From the NCBI RefSeq assembly GCF_001613425.1, contig NZ_BDCI01000036.1, positions 186,001 through 250,000 of the forward strand: 64,000 bases of DNA. The letters run 5' to 3'. Position 1 is the first letter of the stretch, and each line of letters opens with the position of its first letter. The translations under genes and the position numbers were made by a program. Below are positions 48,101-56,031 of this stretch, piece by piece. Below the pieces are notes generated by a model that saw only the letters and a list, made by a program, of their open reading frames with translations, did not search any database and was not told where the DNA came from. This DNA comes from Nocardia vulneris (lineage in GTDB: Bacteria; Actinomycetota; Actinomycetes; Mycobacteriales; Mycobacteriaceae).

Positions 48101-49350
48101 TTCGTGCAGATGATCCAGGCCGCCCTGATCTGCCCGGCGGCCAGCTCGCGGAACATCTCGATGGTGCCCGGCCCCACCTCGTCCCGGATGGTGCCGGGCG
48201 CGACGCCCCAGACCGCCTCGACGAAGGCGCGATCGGCCGGGGCGAGCACACTGCGCTGCCCGGGCAGGCCGGGGCCCATATAACCCATTTCGCGCCCGCC
48301 CATGGCATTCGGCTGCCCGGTCAGCGAGAACGGACCGCTGCCCCGGCGGCTGATCGCGCCGGTGGCCAGGTGCAGGTTGCAGATCGCGTTGGTGTTCCAG
48401 GTGCCGTGCGTGGACTGGTTGAGCCCCATCGTCCACAGCGTCATCCATTCGCCCGCCGCGCCGATCCAGGTTGCGGCAGTACGGATATCGGCCTCGGCGA
48501 GCCCGGTGAGCGCGGCCACCCGCGCGGGCGGATAGTCGGCGAGGAACTCCGGCATCGCCGTCCAGCCCTCGGTGTGCTCGGCGATGAAATCCTCGTCGAT
48601 ATCCCCGTTTTCGACGAGCAGGTACAGCAGGCCGTTGAGCAGCGCGAGGTCGGTGCCCGGGGCGATCTGCAGGAAAAGGTCGGCCCGCGCGGCGGTTTCG
48701 GTGCGCCGCGGATCGACCACGATCAGCTTCGCGCCCGCCTTGAGCCGATCCACCATGCGCAGGTGCAGGATCGGGTGGCAGTCGGCCATGTTCGCGCCGA
48801 TCACGAAGAACAGATCGGCGTGGTCGATATCGTCGTAGGAGCCGGGCGGACCGTCCGCGCCGAGCGACTGCTTGTAACCGGTGCCCGCGCTCGCCATGCA
48901 CAGCCGCGAATTGGCTTCGATGTGCAAGGTCCGCAGATAGCCCTTGGCCAGCTTGGTCGCCAGGTACTGCGCCTCCAGCGACATCTGCCCGGAAACGTAG
49001 AGCGCGATCGCGTCCGGCCCGTGCTCGTCCAGGATCGACCGCAGCCGGGCGGCCGCCTCGCGCACCGCCTCGTCCACCGCGACCGGCACCGGCTCCTGCC
49101 CGCGCTCGGGCCGCCGGAACGCCGTCTCCATCCGGCCGGGCGTGCGCATGAGTTCCAGATGGGTGGCGCCCTTGGTGCACAGCCTGCCCGCGTTCGACGG
49201 ATGCATTTTGTCGCCGCTCACCTTGACGAGCACCGGCTTACCGGCGGCGTCCGCCTTCGTCTGCACCGTGATTCCGCACCCGACGCCGCAGTACGAACAT
49301 GCCGTCCTGGTGGTGCCGCCTGCGTCCAACATGCTCCCGATCATGGCCAT
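45169..49350 (-). CDS. Nitrate reductase fused to a CysJ-type flavoprotein reductase
   Basis: A 1393-aa, multi-domain protein. A 4Fe-4S segment at residues 18-60 (CSYCGVGCG plus C at RLCTKG) leads into a molybdopterin oxidoreductase body to about 590. A dinucleotide-binding domain follows, about 600-715 (LLNTGRLQHQWHTMTKTGKI). A flavodoxin domain lies at about 815-960 (VLWASQTGNAEELA). An FAD domain at about 1040-1235 contains RQYSISSSP, and an NADPH domain at about 1245-1393 contains MVGPGTGIAPFRGFLQ. It thus joins the nitrate-reducing catalytic subunit (NasC/NarB type) to an NAD(P)H-FAD-FMN electron supply in one chain. No signal peptide, so it is cytosolic and assimilatory. The start is uncertain; further ATGs lie at codons 3 and 7. 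No nitrite reductase or transporter is adjacent. Confidence 0.93.
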   Translation of the reverse strand: MAMIGSMLDAGGTTRTACSYCGVGCGITVQTKADAAGKPVLVKVSGDKMHPSNAGRLCTKGATHLELMRTPGRMETAFRRPERGQEPVPVAVDEAVREAAARLRSILDEHGPDAIALYVSGQMSLEAQYLATKLAKGYLRTLHIEANSRLCMASAGTGYKQSLGADGPPGSYDDIDHADLFFVIGANMADCHPILHLRMVDRLKAGAKLIVVDPRRTETAARADLFLQIAPGTDLALLNGLLYLLVENGDIDEDFIAEHTEGWTAMPEFLADYPPARVAALTGLAEADIRTAATWIGAAGEWMTLWTMGLNQSTHGTWNTNAICNLHLATGAISRRGSGPFSLTGQPNAMGGREMGYMGPGLPGQRSVLAPADRAFVEAVWGVAPGTIRDEVGPGTIEMFRELAAGQIRAAWIICTNPVATVANRKTVLDGLEAAELVIAQDAYAETATNAYADLLLPATLWAEADALMVNSERNVTLLQRSVEPVGEARPDWLLIAQVATAMGFPGFDFESSAAVFDEIKQFANPATGYDLRGMDFERLRQGPMQWPCPDGARPRNPIRYVNDGVSQHPHVDEHGRRPRLAFATPSRRAVFWPRPHLPAAELPDDDYPFLLNTGRLQHQWHTMTKTGKIDKLTKLNGQPFVEVHPDDAERLGVRPGDQLEIASRRGRAVLPVQIGDRVRPGDCFAPFHWNDEHGEYLTINAVTNDAVDPASLQPEYKACAVSLRRVAVPEQPESPAIPIPVAPHPLAVVLGLDATTTPTLTEVERIYLSGYLAALQAVPVTGQPVLPASAPIAAQSRTWIDGLLAGMYSRAADAAAAPTRPVTVLWASQTGNAEELAATVAARLTECGFLPQLLDMDSCTVAALTGDVLVVTSTFGDGGPPDNGTDFWQQLDDKAIRLGGMRYAVFALGDSSYDDFCGHGRKLDERFAEYGATRLLPRVESEPDFQEPAERWLDAVLAVLGDQLNGELPQEDSSPSAGQPGIAVPQVRQHTRTMTSVLTRAAAPAPGRTRREVPQFTRNSPVPAPLVRNETLTVAGSAKEVRQFGFDLRGLEAGYEVGDSLGIWPANDAALVGEWLATTGLDGRRVIEVDDRELTLAEALRTHYDISKVSNDLLAFVAERNPNIRLAKLLRRDNRNELDNYLWDRQAVDVLRDFPVRADLVDWLGTLKKLQPRQYSISSSPLVSPGEVQLTVGVVRYGDPAATGSMARRGGVCSTFLADRAGGEAGTVPIFLQRAPHFRPPADPAAPMIMVGPGTGIAPFRGFLQERRELGCTGRNWLFFGEQHAATNFYYRTELEDMFRSGFLTRLDLAFSRDQRERIYVQHRMIEHGAELWSWLRDGAHLYVCGDATRMAKDVDDALLRIIRVHGKVDEAAALAYRKQLVAQKRYVRDVY

Positions 49351-49445
49351 CGCCGATTGCGCGGGGTTTACCGCGCGTTATCGGGAGGTCACAATCCACC
49401 TCACAAGCCGCATCCGCGCCGGTGAGGTGTGATGAAGATCGCAGG

Positions 49446-50156
49446 TCAGCCGAGTTTGTAGGCCCGGTGCAGCGCCACGATCCCGCCGGTCAGGTTGCGC
49501 CATTTCACAGATGCCCAGCCGTTGCCCGCGATCCGCATCGCCAGCTGCCGCTGGTTCGGCCAGGCCCGGATCGACTCGGCGAGGTACACGTAGGCGTCAG
49601 GATTGCTGCTGACCGCGCGAGCCACCTTCGGCAGCGCCTTCATCAGGTATTCCATGTACACCGTGCGGAAACCGGGGATGACCGGGGTGGAGAACTCGGC
49701 GATGACCAGCCGGCCGCCCGGCTTGGTGACGCGCAGCATCTCGCGCAGCGCCGCATCGGTGTCGGAGATGTTGCGCAGGCCGTAGGAGATGGTCACCGCG
49801 TCGAAGGAGTTGTCGGCGAAGGGCAGCGCCGTCGCGTCGGCCGCCACCATCGGCACCTTGCGGAACTTGCCCGCGGCGAGCATGCCCTGCGAGAAGTCGG
49901 CGGCCAGGCACCAGGCGCCGGACTTCGCGAGATCGAGGGTGGACACGCCGGTGCCCGCCGCGAGGTCGAGCACCCGTTCGCCCGGGCGCGGGGCCAGCGC
50001 CTTGCGGACCGCCCAGCGCCAGTAGCGATCCTGGCCGCCCGAGATCACCGTGTTGGTCAGGTCGTAGCGGCGGGCGACGCCGTCGAACATCGACGCGATC
50101 TCGTGCGGCTGCTTGTCCAGTGAGGCCCGAACCGATTCTGTTTTCGCCACGCTCAT
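49446..50156 (-). CDS. menG: Demethylmenaquinone methyltransferase
   Basis: A 236-aa UbiE/MenG-family SAM methyltransferase that performs the last step of menaquinone synthesis. Seen: IASMFDGVARRYDLTNTVIS near the N-terminus, motif I VLDLAAGTGVSTLDLA, DATALPFADNSFDAVTISYG (the UbiE signature), and RNISDTDAALREMLRV. GGAGAGG lies before ATG 50156; the frame upstream is not conserved. Follows the mannosyltransferase gene at a 167-bp distance on the same strand. Confidence 0.96.
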   Translation of the reverse strand: MSVAKTESVRASLDKQPHEIASMFDGVARRYDLTNTVISGGQDRYWRWAVRKALAPRPGERVLDLAAGTGVSTLDLAKSGAWCLAADFSQGMLAAGKFRKVPMVAADATALPFADNSFDAVTISYGLRNISDTDAALREMLRVTKPGGRLVIAEFSTPVIPGFRTVYMEYLMKALPKVARAVSSNPDAYVYLAESIRAWPNQRQLAMRIAGNGWASVKWRNLTGGIVALHRAYKLG

Positions 50157-50323
50157 GCGCCTCTCCGCGTCTTCAGGCCGTACCAGTCGGATATCCGCCG
50201 AACCGTGTCCAGGGCCTGCGCCGGATACGTCGCGGGTCCGGGCGGGGCCCGGTGGGTTACCCATGGTCTCACGAGGCCGGTGGGCCCGATCCGGTCGGCC
50301 ACCGGCGCCGCGGCCGCCCGCGG

Positions 50324-51469
50324 TCAGGCGCTATGCGGCAACCGCATCCGCATGCCGGTGACGTCCGCGTAGTGGCCCATCAGCTCGGTACAGATCGCGG
50401 GCCAGGTGCGGTGCAGCACCGATTTGCGCGCGGCACCGGCGAATCGGGCGCGCAGCGCCGGATCATGCAGTGCCGCAACGGCACTCGGCAGCAGTTCGGT
50501 GAACCGGTCGACCGGGAGCAGATATCCGTTGCGACAGTGCGCGATCAGGTCGCGCGGGCCGCCCGCGTCCGGGCCGATCACCGGCACACCGCACGCGAGG
50601 GCCTCCTGTACGCCCTGACAGAAGGTTTCGTGTTCGCCCGCGTGCACCATCACGTCCAGGCTCGCGTACGCCTGGGCCAGGGTGTCGCCGCCCAGTTCGC
50701 CGGTGAACACCGCGTTCGGCAGCAGCCGGGTGAGCCGGTCGCGTTCGGGCCCGCCGCCGACGATGACCAGTTGGATGTCCGGATCGTGTGCGAGCACCGC
50801 GAGCCGCTCGACGTGCTTTTCCGGCGCGAGCCTGCCGACGAAGCCGACCACCAGCCTGTCGGCACCGTCGAGCCACGCGGCGCGCAGCTCGGTGCGTCGC
50901 GCCGACGGGGTGAACCGGGCGATGTCCACGCCACGTCCCCACCGGTGCACCCGCGGAATGCCATGGCTCGCAAGGTCTTGCGCGGCGGCGCTGGACGGGG
51001 CCAGGGTGCGGGTCGCGCCCTCGTGGATGCGCCGGGTCCAGGCCCAGGCCGCCCGGCTGGCCAGCGACAGACCGTAGCTCTTGGCGAAACCGGCGACGTC
51101 GGTCTGATAGACCGCCACGGTCGGCAGATCCAGCCGGGTGGCCGCGCCGAGTCCGCCGGCGCCGAGCAGGAACGGCGAGGCCAGGTGCACCACGTCGGCG
51201 TCGAAATCGGCGATAGCCGAGACGATTCCCGGCTGCGGCAGGCCCACCGGCAGCGAACTGATCTTGGGCACCATCACCGCGGGCACCCGATGCACCCGGA
51301 ACCGGTCGTGCCAGCGGGCCGCCGGTGGCAGGCCGCGCACCGTGTCCGGCGCGATGATCAGGGCGTCATGGCCGTGGCTGTCGAGGTGATCCAGCACCCG
51401 CAGCACGGAGTTCACGACGCCGTTCATGTTCGGCAGAAACGACTCCGCGACGATCGCTACACGCACCAT
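50324..51469 (-). CDS. Glycosyltransferase family 4 mannosyltransferase (MgtA/PimB-related)
   Basis: A 381-aa GT-B fold enzyme: N-terminal RVAIVAESFLPNMNGVVNSV, then LVVGFVGRLAPEKHVERLAV, and the donor-binding EHETFCQGVQEALACGVPVI segment with the EX7E motif. It holds the Rv0557 position; that M. tuberculosis enzyme is reported as a GDP-mannose-dependent alpha-mannosyltransferase acting on glycolipid acceptors in lipoarabinomannan/lipomannan-like pathways. ATG 51469 is chosen from the conserved N-terminal strand. Cytoplasmic face of the membrane expected. Confidence 0.88.
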   Translation of the reverse strand: MVRVAIVAESFLPNMNGVVNSVLRVLDHLDSHGHDALIIAPDTVRGLPPAARWHDRFRVHRVPAVMVPKISSLPVGLPQPGIVSAIADFDADVVHLASPFLLGAGGLGAATRLDLPTVAVYQTDVAGFAKSYGLSLASRAAWAWTRRIHEGATRTLAPSSAAAQDLASHGIPRVHRWGRGVDIARFTPSARRTELRAAWLDGADRLVVGFVGRLAPEKHVERLAVLAHDPDIQLVIVGGGPERDRLTRLLPNAVFTGELGGDTLAQAYASLDVMVHAGEHETFCQGVQEALACGVPVIGPDAGGPRDLIAHCRNGYLLPVDRFTELLPSAVAALHDPALRARFAGAARKSVLHRTWPAICTELMGHYADVTGMRMRLPHSA

Positions 51470-51540
51470 CCCAGATTGACCCGCGCACCGCGCCACGGCC
51501 TCACGCCGGCGTGAAGGAAACGGAAAGATCCGGCGAACTC

Positions 51541-52002
51541 CTAGGTGGTCGCCGTGGCCCGCGGCCGCCGTCGGCCGGCCCGGTGCAGCAGCCACAGCGC
51601 GGGCAGCGCGACCAGCCACACCACCACGATCACCGACAGCGCGGGCGGAATGGCGACGCGCACGTCGCGGCCCTCCACCCGGACCAGATCGGGATCGGCG
51701 CGGTAGTACTCGACCCGGATGCGTTCACCCGCCGTGAGATTGGTCGGGTAGAGCACGCCGACCTTCGGATTGTGTGTTTCCCCGTCCGGTGTCACGTACA
51801 TGACCGCCGAGCGCAGCCTGCCCGCGGAGAGCACCTCGGCGCTGGTGACACCCTTGTCCGAGTCGATCAGGAAGTCGTTGCGCCAGGCGGCCAGCACCAG
51901 CAGCACGATCAGCACGCTGATCACCGTGGCGGCCGTGATGACACCGATCCTGGCCCGCCGTAGGCGGACAGACCGCCGATCAGACTGGGTGGTTTCCAAC
52001 AC
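51541..52002 (-). CDS. DUF3592-type two-TM protein
   Basis: A 153-aa protein: TM at about 21-40 (VITAATVISVLIVLLVLAAW), an extracytoplasmic beta-rich loop (TPDGETHNPKVGVLYPTNLT, AGERIRVEYYRADPDLVRVE), and a second TM at about 118-137. This is the DUF3592 layout and the Rv0556 position. GTG at 52002 directly precedes a TTG codon. Function unknown. Confidence 0.8.
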   Translation of the reverse strand: MLETTQSDRRSVRLRRARIGVITAATVISVLIVLLVLAAWRNDFLIDSDKGVTSAEVLSAGRLRSAVMYVTPDGETHNPKVGVLYPTNLTAGERIRVEYYRADPDLVRVEGRDVRVAIPPALSVIVVVWLVALPALWLLHRAGRRRPRATATT

Positions 52003-52041
52003 CGCAACAGGCTACCGACCGACTCGGCTACCGTGTCGCGC

Positions 52042-52548
52042 ATGTCCCGAAAATTCAGCTTCACCGTGCCTTACACCGTCCCGGTCGAAGATCTTCACCG
52101 GGCACTCACCGACGACAAGGTCTGGCAGGCGCGTTTCGCCGACGCCGAGACCGCCACGCTCGACCTCTCCCATCCCGAGGGGGCGGACTCCATCCGCATC
52201 CATATGACCGAAAAGGCCGCGCAGGACAAGGTTCCCAGCGTGGTCAGCAAGGTGCTCAAGAGTGAACTGATGCTCTCGCGCACCGACCACTGGCAGGCGC
52301 TCGACGGCGATGTCGCCAAGGGCACCTTCGAGGGTTCGACCGGCGGCATCAGCACCGAGATGTCGGGCACCTACGAAATGCGTTCGACCGCAGAGGGTTC
52401 CGAGATCGAGGTGGTCGGCACCGTGCAGGTGCACGTGCCGCTGGTCGGCGGCGCCATCGAGCCGCTGGCCGAGCAGCTGCATCACCGCGTGCTGAACAGC
52501 GAGCGCAAGTTCATCGAGGAGTGGGTCGCCGCGCAGGCGACTGCCTGA
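52042..52548 (+). CDS. DUF2505 (SRPBCC-like) protein
   Basis: A 168-aa helix-grip protein: KFSFTVPYTVPVEDLHRALT, then DGDVAKGTFEGSTGGISTEM, and a C-terminal helix EPLAEQLHHRVLNSERKFIE. The family binds hydrophobic molecules; its role is unknown. A TACCGT box (52029-52034) ends 7 nt before the ATG at 52042 with no SD, a leaderless arrangement. Divergent from the DUF3592 gene. A strong terminator follows. Confidence 0.85.
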   Translation: MSRKFSFTVPYTVPVEDLHRALTDDKVWQARFADAETATLDLSHPEGADSIRIHMTEKAAQDKVPSVVSKVLKSELMLSRTDHWQALDGDVAKGTFEGSTGGISTEMSGTYEMRSTAEGSEIEVVGTVQVHVPLVGGAIEPLAEQLHHRVLNSERKFIEEWVAAQATA

Positions 52549-52560
52549 CCCCCGCACGGC

Positions 52561-52591
52561 CTCGTCGTCCCGGTACGCCCGGGACGACGAG
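52561..52591. terminator. Bidirectional terminator between DUF2505 and VOC genes
   Basis: 13-bp perfect arms CTCGTCGTCCCGG (52561-52573) and CCGGGACGACGAG (52579-52591), 5-nt loop, between convergent genes. Confidence 0.85.
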
Positions 52592-52611
52592 CCACGTCCG
52601 CCGGGCACCGG

Positions 52612-53049
52612 CTAGGCGAAGTCCCCGGGCGAGTACTCCTTCTGCTCCACCAGCACCAGCCAGTTCCCGGAGTTGTCCCGGATGATGGCCTCGGTGCCGT
52701 AGGGCCGCTCGGCGGGCGGCTGGATGAACTCCACGCCCTTGGCGGTGAGTTCCTCGAAGGTCTTCTGACAGTTCTCGGTGCGCAGGCCGAGCGCCCCGTG
52801 CGTGCCGCTGCCGAGCGCGCGCCGGATGGCCTCGGCCAGGGCCTCGTCCAGCGGGGGACCGGGGATCATGAGCGCGATCTCGAGCTCGGGATGCGCCGGA
52901 TGGGCCACGGTGACCCAGCGGAACCCGTTGTCGCCCATGGTGATATCGGTGACCTCGACGAAGCCCAGCTTGTCGATATACCACTGCTTCGATTCGGTCT
53001 GATCGGTGACGTACACCGTGACCAGCGAGACATTCGTAATTGTCGTCAT
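52612..53049 (-). CDS. VOC (glyoxalase) family protein
   Basis: A 145-aa protein with VTVYVTDQTESKQWYIDKLG, then TAKGVEFIQPPAERPYGTEA and IIRDNSGNWLVLVEQKEYSP, i.e. both VOC half-barrels. No clear second metal glutamate set can be confirmed. It diverges from the PadR gene with a 100-bp spacer. Substrate unknown. Confidence 0.85.
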   Translation of the reverse strand: MTTITNVSLVTVYVTDQTESKQWYIDKLGFVEVTDITMGDNGFRWVTVAHPAHPELEIALMIPGPPLDEALAEAIRRALGSGTHGALGLRTENCQKTFEELTAKGVEFIQPPAERPYGTEAIIRDNSGNWLVLVEQKEYSPGDFA

Positions 53050-53110
53050 GCGACGAGGCTATGGCCGCGCGGCCGCCGTGAGCTTCTCCGGAATTGCTGT
53101 GTTCAGCGTA

Positions 53111-53140
53111 TAGTCGAGTTCGGTTATTCGAATTCGACTA
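53111..53140. promoter_or_regulatory. 30-bp inverted repeat in the padR promoter (probable operator)
   Basis: TAGTCGAGTTCG (53111-53122) faces CGAATTCGACTA (53129-53140) across 6 bp with one mismatch. It overlaps TATAGT (53109-53114), a likely -10 box, and ends beside the AGGAG ribosome-binding site of the PadR gene. Best candidate binder is that PadR protein. Confidence 0.65.
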
Positions 53141-53149
53141 AGGAGTCCG

Positions 53150-53722
53150 ATGGCGGCCTCGCGAGCCCGCAGAACCCCGCTGGCGCTGGCGGTGCTGAGC
53201 CTGCTCAACGAGCGGCCCATGCATCCCTACGAGATGCAGGCGCTGATCCGGGACCGGCACGTCGGCCGGGTGGTGCGGATGCGCGGCGGGTCGGTCTACG
53301 ACGCCGTCGCCCGGCTGGCCGCACACGATCTGATCGCGCCGACCGGCAGCAGCCGCGCCGGCGCGCGGCCCGAGCGCACCACGTTCACCATCACCGCCGC
53401 GGGCCGCGCCGAACTCGACTCGCTGCTCGACGAGTACCTCGCCGAACCGATCAACGAATACCCGCGGTTCGCAGCGGGTTTGGCGCACATCCTCAACCTG
53501 ACCCCCGACCGCGCGGCCGAATTGCTCACGCGCCGGGCACAGGTTCTGCGCACCGACCTGGCCGAGCTGGATGCCGCACTGGCCGCGGCACATTCGACGG
53601 AGATTCCACCGATCGTGCTGGTGGAGACCGAACTCGACCGCGAACTGCGCGCCACCGAATTGCGCTGGGTGGAGCGCACCGCGAAACGCATCGCCGACGG
53701 CGAATTGCCGTGGGCGACCTGA
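53150..53722 (+). CDS. PadR family transcriptional regulator
   Basis: A 190-aa regulator with an N-terminal PadR winged helix (ALAVLSLLNERPMHPYEMQA; GSVYDAVARLAAHDLI) and a C-terminal coiled dimerisation helix region of about 90 residues, so it belongs to the longer PadR subgroup. AGGAG precedes the ATG at 53150. It forms an operon with the deazaflavin-dependent protein gene 11 bp downstream and is probably autoregulated via the 30-bp dyad. Confidence 0.9.
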   Translation: MAASRARRTPLALAVLSLLNERPMHPYEMQALIRDRHVGRVVRMRGGSVYDAVARLAAHDLIAPTGSSRAGARPERTTFTITAAGRAELDSLLDEYLAEPINEYPRFAAGLAHILNLTPDRAAELLTRRAQVLRTDLAELDAALAAAHSTEIPPIVLVETELDRELRATELRWVERTAKRIADGELPWAT

Positions 53723-53733
53723 AAGGAGTTGCC

Positions 53734-54183
53734 ATGGTGACGAAACTGGGCCTGCCCGGCTGGCTCAAACCGATGAACCGCGTGGTGATCACGCTCAACC
53801 GACTGGGCGTACCGCTCGGCACGATGCGGGTGCTCTCGGTGCCCGGTCGCGCCTCCGGTGCGCTGCGCACCACGCCGGTCTCGCCACTGACCGTGCGCGG
53901 CGCGCGTTACGTCGTCGGGCACGGCCAGGCCGAGTGGGTGCGCAACGCCCGCAAGAGCCACTGGGGCATCCTGGCCGAGGGACGCCGGCGCAACCGGGTG
54001 GATCTCGTCGAGCTCCCGGCCGACGAGCGCCCCGCCGTGCTGCGCGAATTCCCGCGCGAGGTGCCGCACGGTGTGCCGTTCTTCGTCAAACTCGGTTTGG
54101 TGACCTCGGCCGATCCGGACGAATTCGCCGCCGCCGCACCGCGCAGCGCCGTGTTCCGCATCGAAAACCCTACGGCGGTCTAG
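53734..54183 (+). CDS. Nitroreductase/deazaflavin-dependent oxidoreductase family protein (Ddn-like)
   Basis: A 149-aa split-beta-barrel protein of the F420/FDOR type: LVLSVPGRASGALRTTPVSP-like region (MRVLSVPGRASGALRTTPVS), then YVVGHGQAEWVRNARKSHWG, the typical phosphate/cofactor-binding GxxxWVRNxR. AAAGGAG before ATG 53734 sets the start. Co-transcribed with padR. Members reduce quinones, nitro drugs or bind heme/F420; the substrate is not predictable. Overlaps the AraC gene tail-to-tail by 14 bp. Confidence 0.85.
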   Translation: MVTKLGLPGWLKPMNRVVITLNRLGVPLGTMRVLSVPGRASGALRTTPVSPLTVRGARYVVGHGQAEWVRNARKSHWGILAEGRRRNRVDLVELPADERPAVLREFPREVPHGVPFFVKLGLVTSADPDEFAAAAPRSAVFRIENPTAV

Positions 54184-54607
54184 GTTTCGCGCTGCGGTCG
54201 CTGAGGCCGTGCATGAACACGAAACAACCCGGAATACGGGGCGCCCCGTCGGCGAACTTCGCCTGGTACTCCGAGGGCGTCACCCCGACGAGCTTGCGGA
54301 ACTTGCTGCTGAACGAGCCGAGGCTGCTGTAGCCGACCAGCATGCAGACCTCGGTGACCGTCAGGTTGGTCGCGCGCAGCAGATCCTGCGCGCGCTCGAT
54401 CCGCCGCTCGGTCAGGTACGCGGCGGGCGTCAGTCCGTAGACCGCGGCGAACGCCCGCAGGAAGTGATATTTGGAAACCCCTGCGGCGGCGGCCAACTCG
54501 TCCAGATCGAGCGGGTCGGCATACCGTCGATCCGCGAGATCGCGGGCGCGCCGCAGATGTGGCAGCAGTGCCAGCGGCGGCGCGCTGTGCGGTCGTCCAC
54601 TCATCAC
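54170..54607 (-). CDS. AraC family transcriptional regulator (short)
   Basis: A 145-aa protein consisting almost only of the AraC DNA-binding domain: LDLDELAAAAGVSKYHFLRA, FAAVYGLTPAAYLTERRIER, and VTEVCMLVGYSSLGSFSSKF. There is no N-terminal sensor domain, so any signal must come from elsewhere. It overlaps the end of the deazaflavin-dependent protein gene by 14 bp on the opposite strand. Target unknown. Confidence 0.88.
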   Translation of the reverse strand: MMSGRPHSAPPLALLPHLRRARDLADRRYADPLDLDELAAAAGVSKYHFLRAFAAVYGLTPAAYLTERRIERAQDLLRATNLTVTEVCMLVGYSSLGSFSSKFRKLVGVTPSEYQAKFADGAPRIPGCFVFMHGLSDRSAKPRPP

Positions 54608-54629
54608 GCCACCGCCGTCCGTCTCGTGG

Positions 54630-55895
54630 CTAGGCGAACGGAGGGAGGTCGTCGACGCGCATCGACATCCGGCCCGCCGCCCGCCACGCGCGCGCGGTGA
54701 GGTCGACGTCCTCGTCGGTGACCAGGTTGCCCATCACCCGGACGGCGGTGCGCTGCAAGTACTTCGAGCGCATCACCGGCGGGCCGCCGATCGGCACCAT
54801 CTTCGGATGGGTGGCCAGCCCGGCGATCCGGCGCGCCACCGAGAAGGTGCGGCCGTAGCGGGCCCGCAGCAGCTCGGGCCAGATCGTGGTGAGGTCCGGC
54901 TCGTCCAGCAGCCCGGCCAGCATGTGCCCGCCCTCCAGGCCGTAGTCGATGCCCTCGCCGTTCAGCGGGTTCACACAGCCCGCGGCGTCACCGACCAGCA
55001 CCCAGTTGCGCCCGGCGACATGGGAGACCGCGCCGCCCATCGGCAGCAGCGCCGAGGCCACCGCGCGCAGTGAACCCTCGAACTGCCATTCCTCGAAGCG
55101 CTGCTTGGTGTAGTGCTCCAGCAGCGGCTTCAGCGCGATGTGCGAGGGCCGCTGTTCGGTGGCCAGCGAGCCGACGCCGATGTTCACCTCGCCGTTGCCG
55201 AGCGGGAACACCCAGCCGTAGCCGGGCACCAGGGCGCCCTCGGCATCGCGCAGCTCCAGATGCGAGGTGATCCACTGATCGTCGCTGCGGCCGGACTTGA
55301 TGTAGGCACGGGCCGCGGTGCCGTAGGCGTACTGGCGATGCCAGGTGCGGCCGAGCAGCCGGCCGACCGGCGAACGCACCCCGTCGGCGACGATCAGCAG
55401 CGTGCACCCGATGGTGTGCGTACCGGTGGCCGTGCGCACCGTCACGCCGGTGACCCGGTCCCCGTCCCGCGTGACATCGATTACCTTCGTGCCGTCGATC
55501 ATCCGCGCGCCGGACTTCATCGCGGTCTCGCGCAGTTTGTCGTCGAGTTCGGTTCGGGGAACCGCACTTCCGTAGGTGGGGAACGAACCGGCAGGCCAGT
55601 TCAGCAGCGCTTCGCGGCCGAAACCGGTCATCCGCAGGCCGTGATTGACGGTGTGCGCGCGCACCCATTCGCCCAGCCCGAGGTGCTCCAGTTCGGCCGT
55701 GGCGCGCGGCGTCAGCCCATCGCCGCAGGTCTTGTCCCTGGGAAAGACGGCGGAATCGAGCAGCACCACCTCGCGCCCGGCGCGCGCGGCCCAGGCCGCC
55801 GATGCCGAACCGGCCGGGCCCGCGCCCACGACCAGCACCTCGGCCTGTGCGGGCAGCGCGTCCCCGCTCGCGGGGGTGACTTCCGGTGAACCCAT
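54630..55895 (-). CDS. menJ: Geranylgeranyl reductase family protein / menaquinone reductase
   Basis: A 421-aa FAD-dependent reductase: N-terminal VLVVGAGPAGSASAAWAARA (FAD loop), FPRDKTCGDGLTPRA (family signature), and GDAAGCVNPLNGEGIDYGLE near residue 300. It matches M. tuberculosis Rv0561c (MenJ), which saturates one isoprene unit of menaquinone; Nocardia menaquinones are partly hydrogenated, which fits. ATG 55895 begins shortly before the FAD strand. Divergent from grcC1, so chain synthesis and chain reduction lie together. Confidence 0.93.
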   Translation of the reverse strand: MGSPEVTPASGDALPAQAEVLVVGAGPAGSASAAWAARAGREVVLLDSAVFPRDKTCGDGLTPRATAELEHLGLGEWVRAHTVNHGLRMTGFGREALLNWPAGSFPTYGSAVPRTELDDKLRETAMKSGARMIDGTKVIDVTRDGDRVTGVTVRTATGTHTIGCTLLIVADGVRSPVGRLLGRTWHRQYAYGTAARAYIKSGRSDDQWITSHLELRDAEGALVPGYGWVFPLGNGEVNIGVGSLATEQRPSHIALKPLLEHYTKQRFEEWQFEGSLRAVASALLPMGGAVSHVAGRNWVLVGDAAGCVNPLNGEGIDYGLEGGHMLAGLLDEPDLTTIWPELLRARYGRTFSVARRIAGLATHPKMVPIGGPPVMRSKYLQRTAVRVMGNLVTDEDVDLTARAWRAAGRMSMRVDDLPPFA

Positions 55896-56031
55896 GACTT
55901 CAATACTTGCACGGGTCCCCGGCGGCGCGGGCGCGCGCGGCGCACCGAAAATGGTGTGCCAAAGTGTCTGATACACCGCATAGTGACGGTGTTCATGGGC
56001 CATCGGCTGAGGACACGCTAGGTTCTCTACC

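Noticed and set aside
46303..49425. 1040-aa open frame on the plus strand
   Set aside because: Antisense to the nitrate reductase fusion; no recognisable motif and shadow-type composition.
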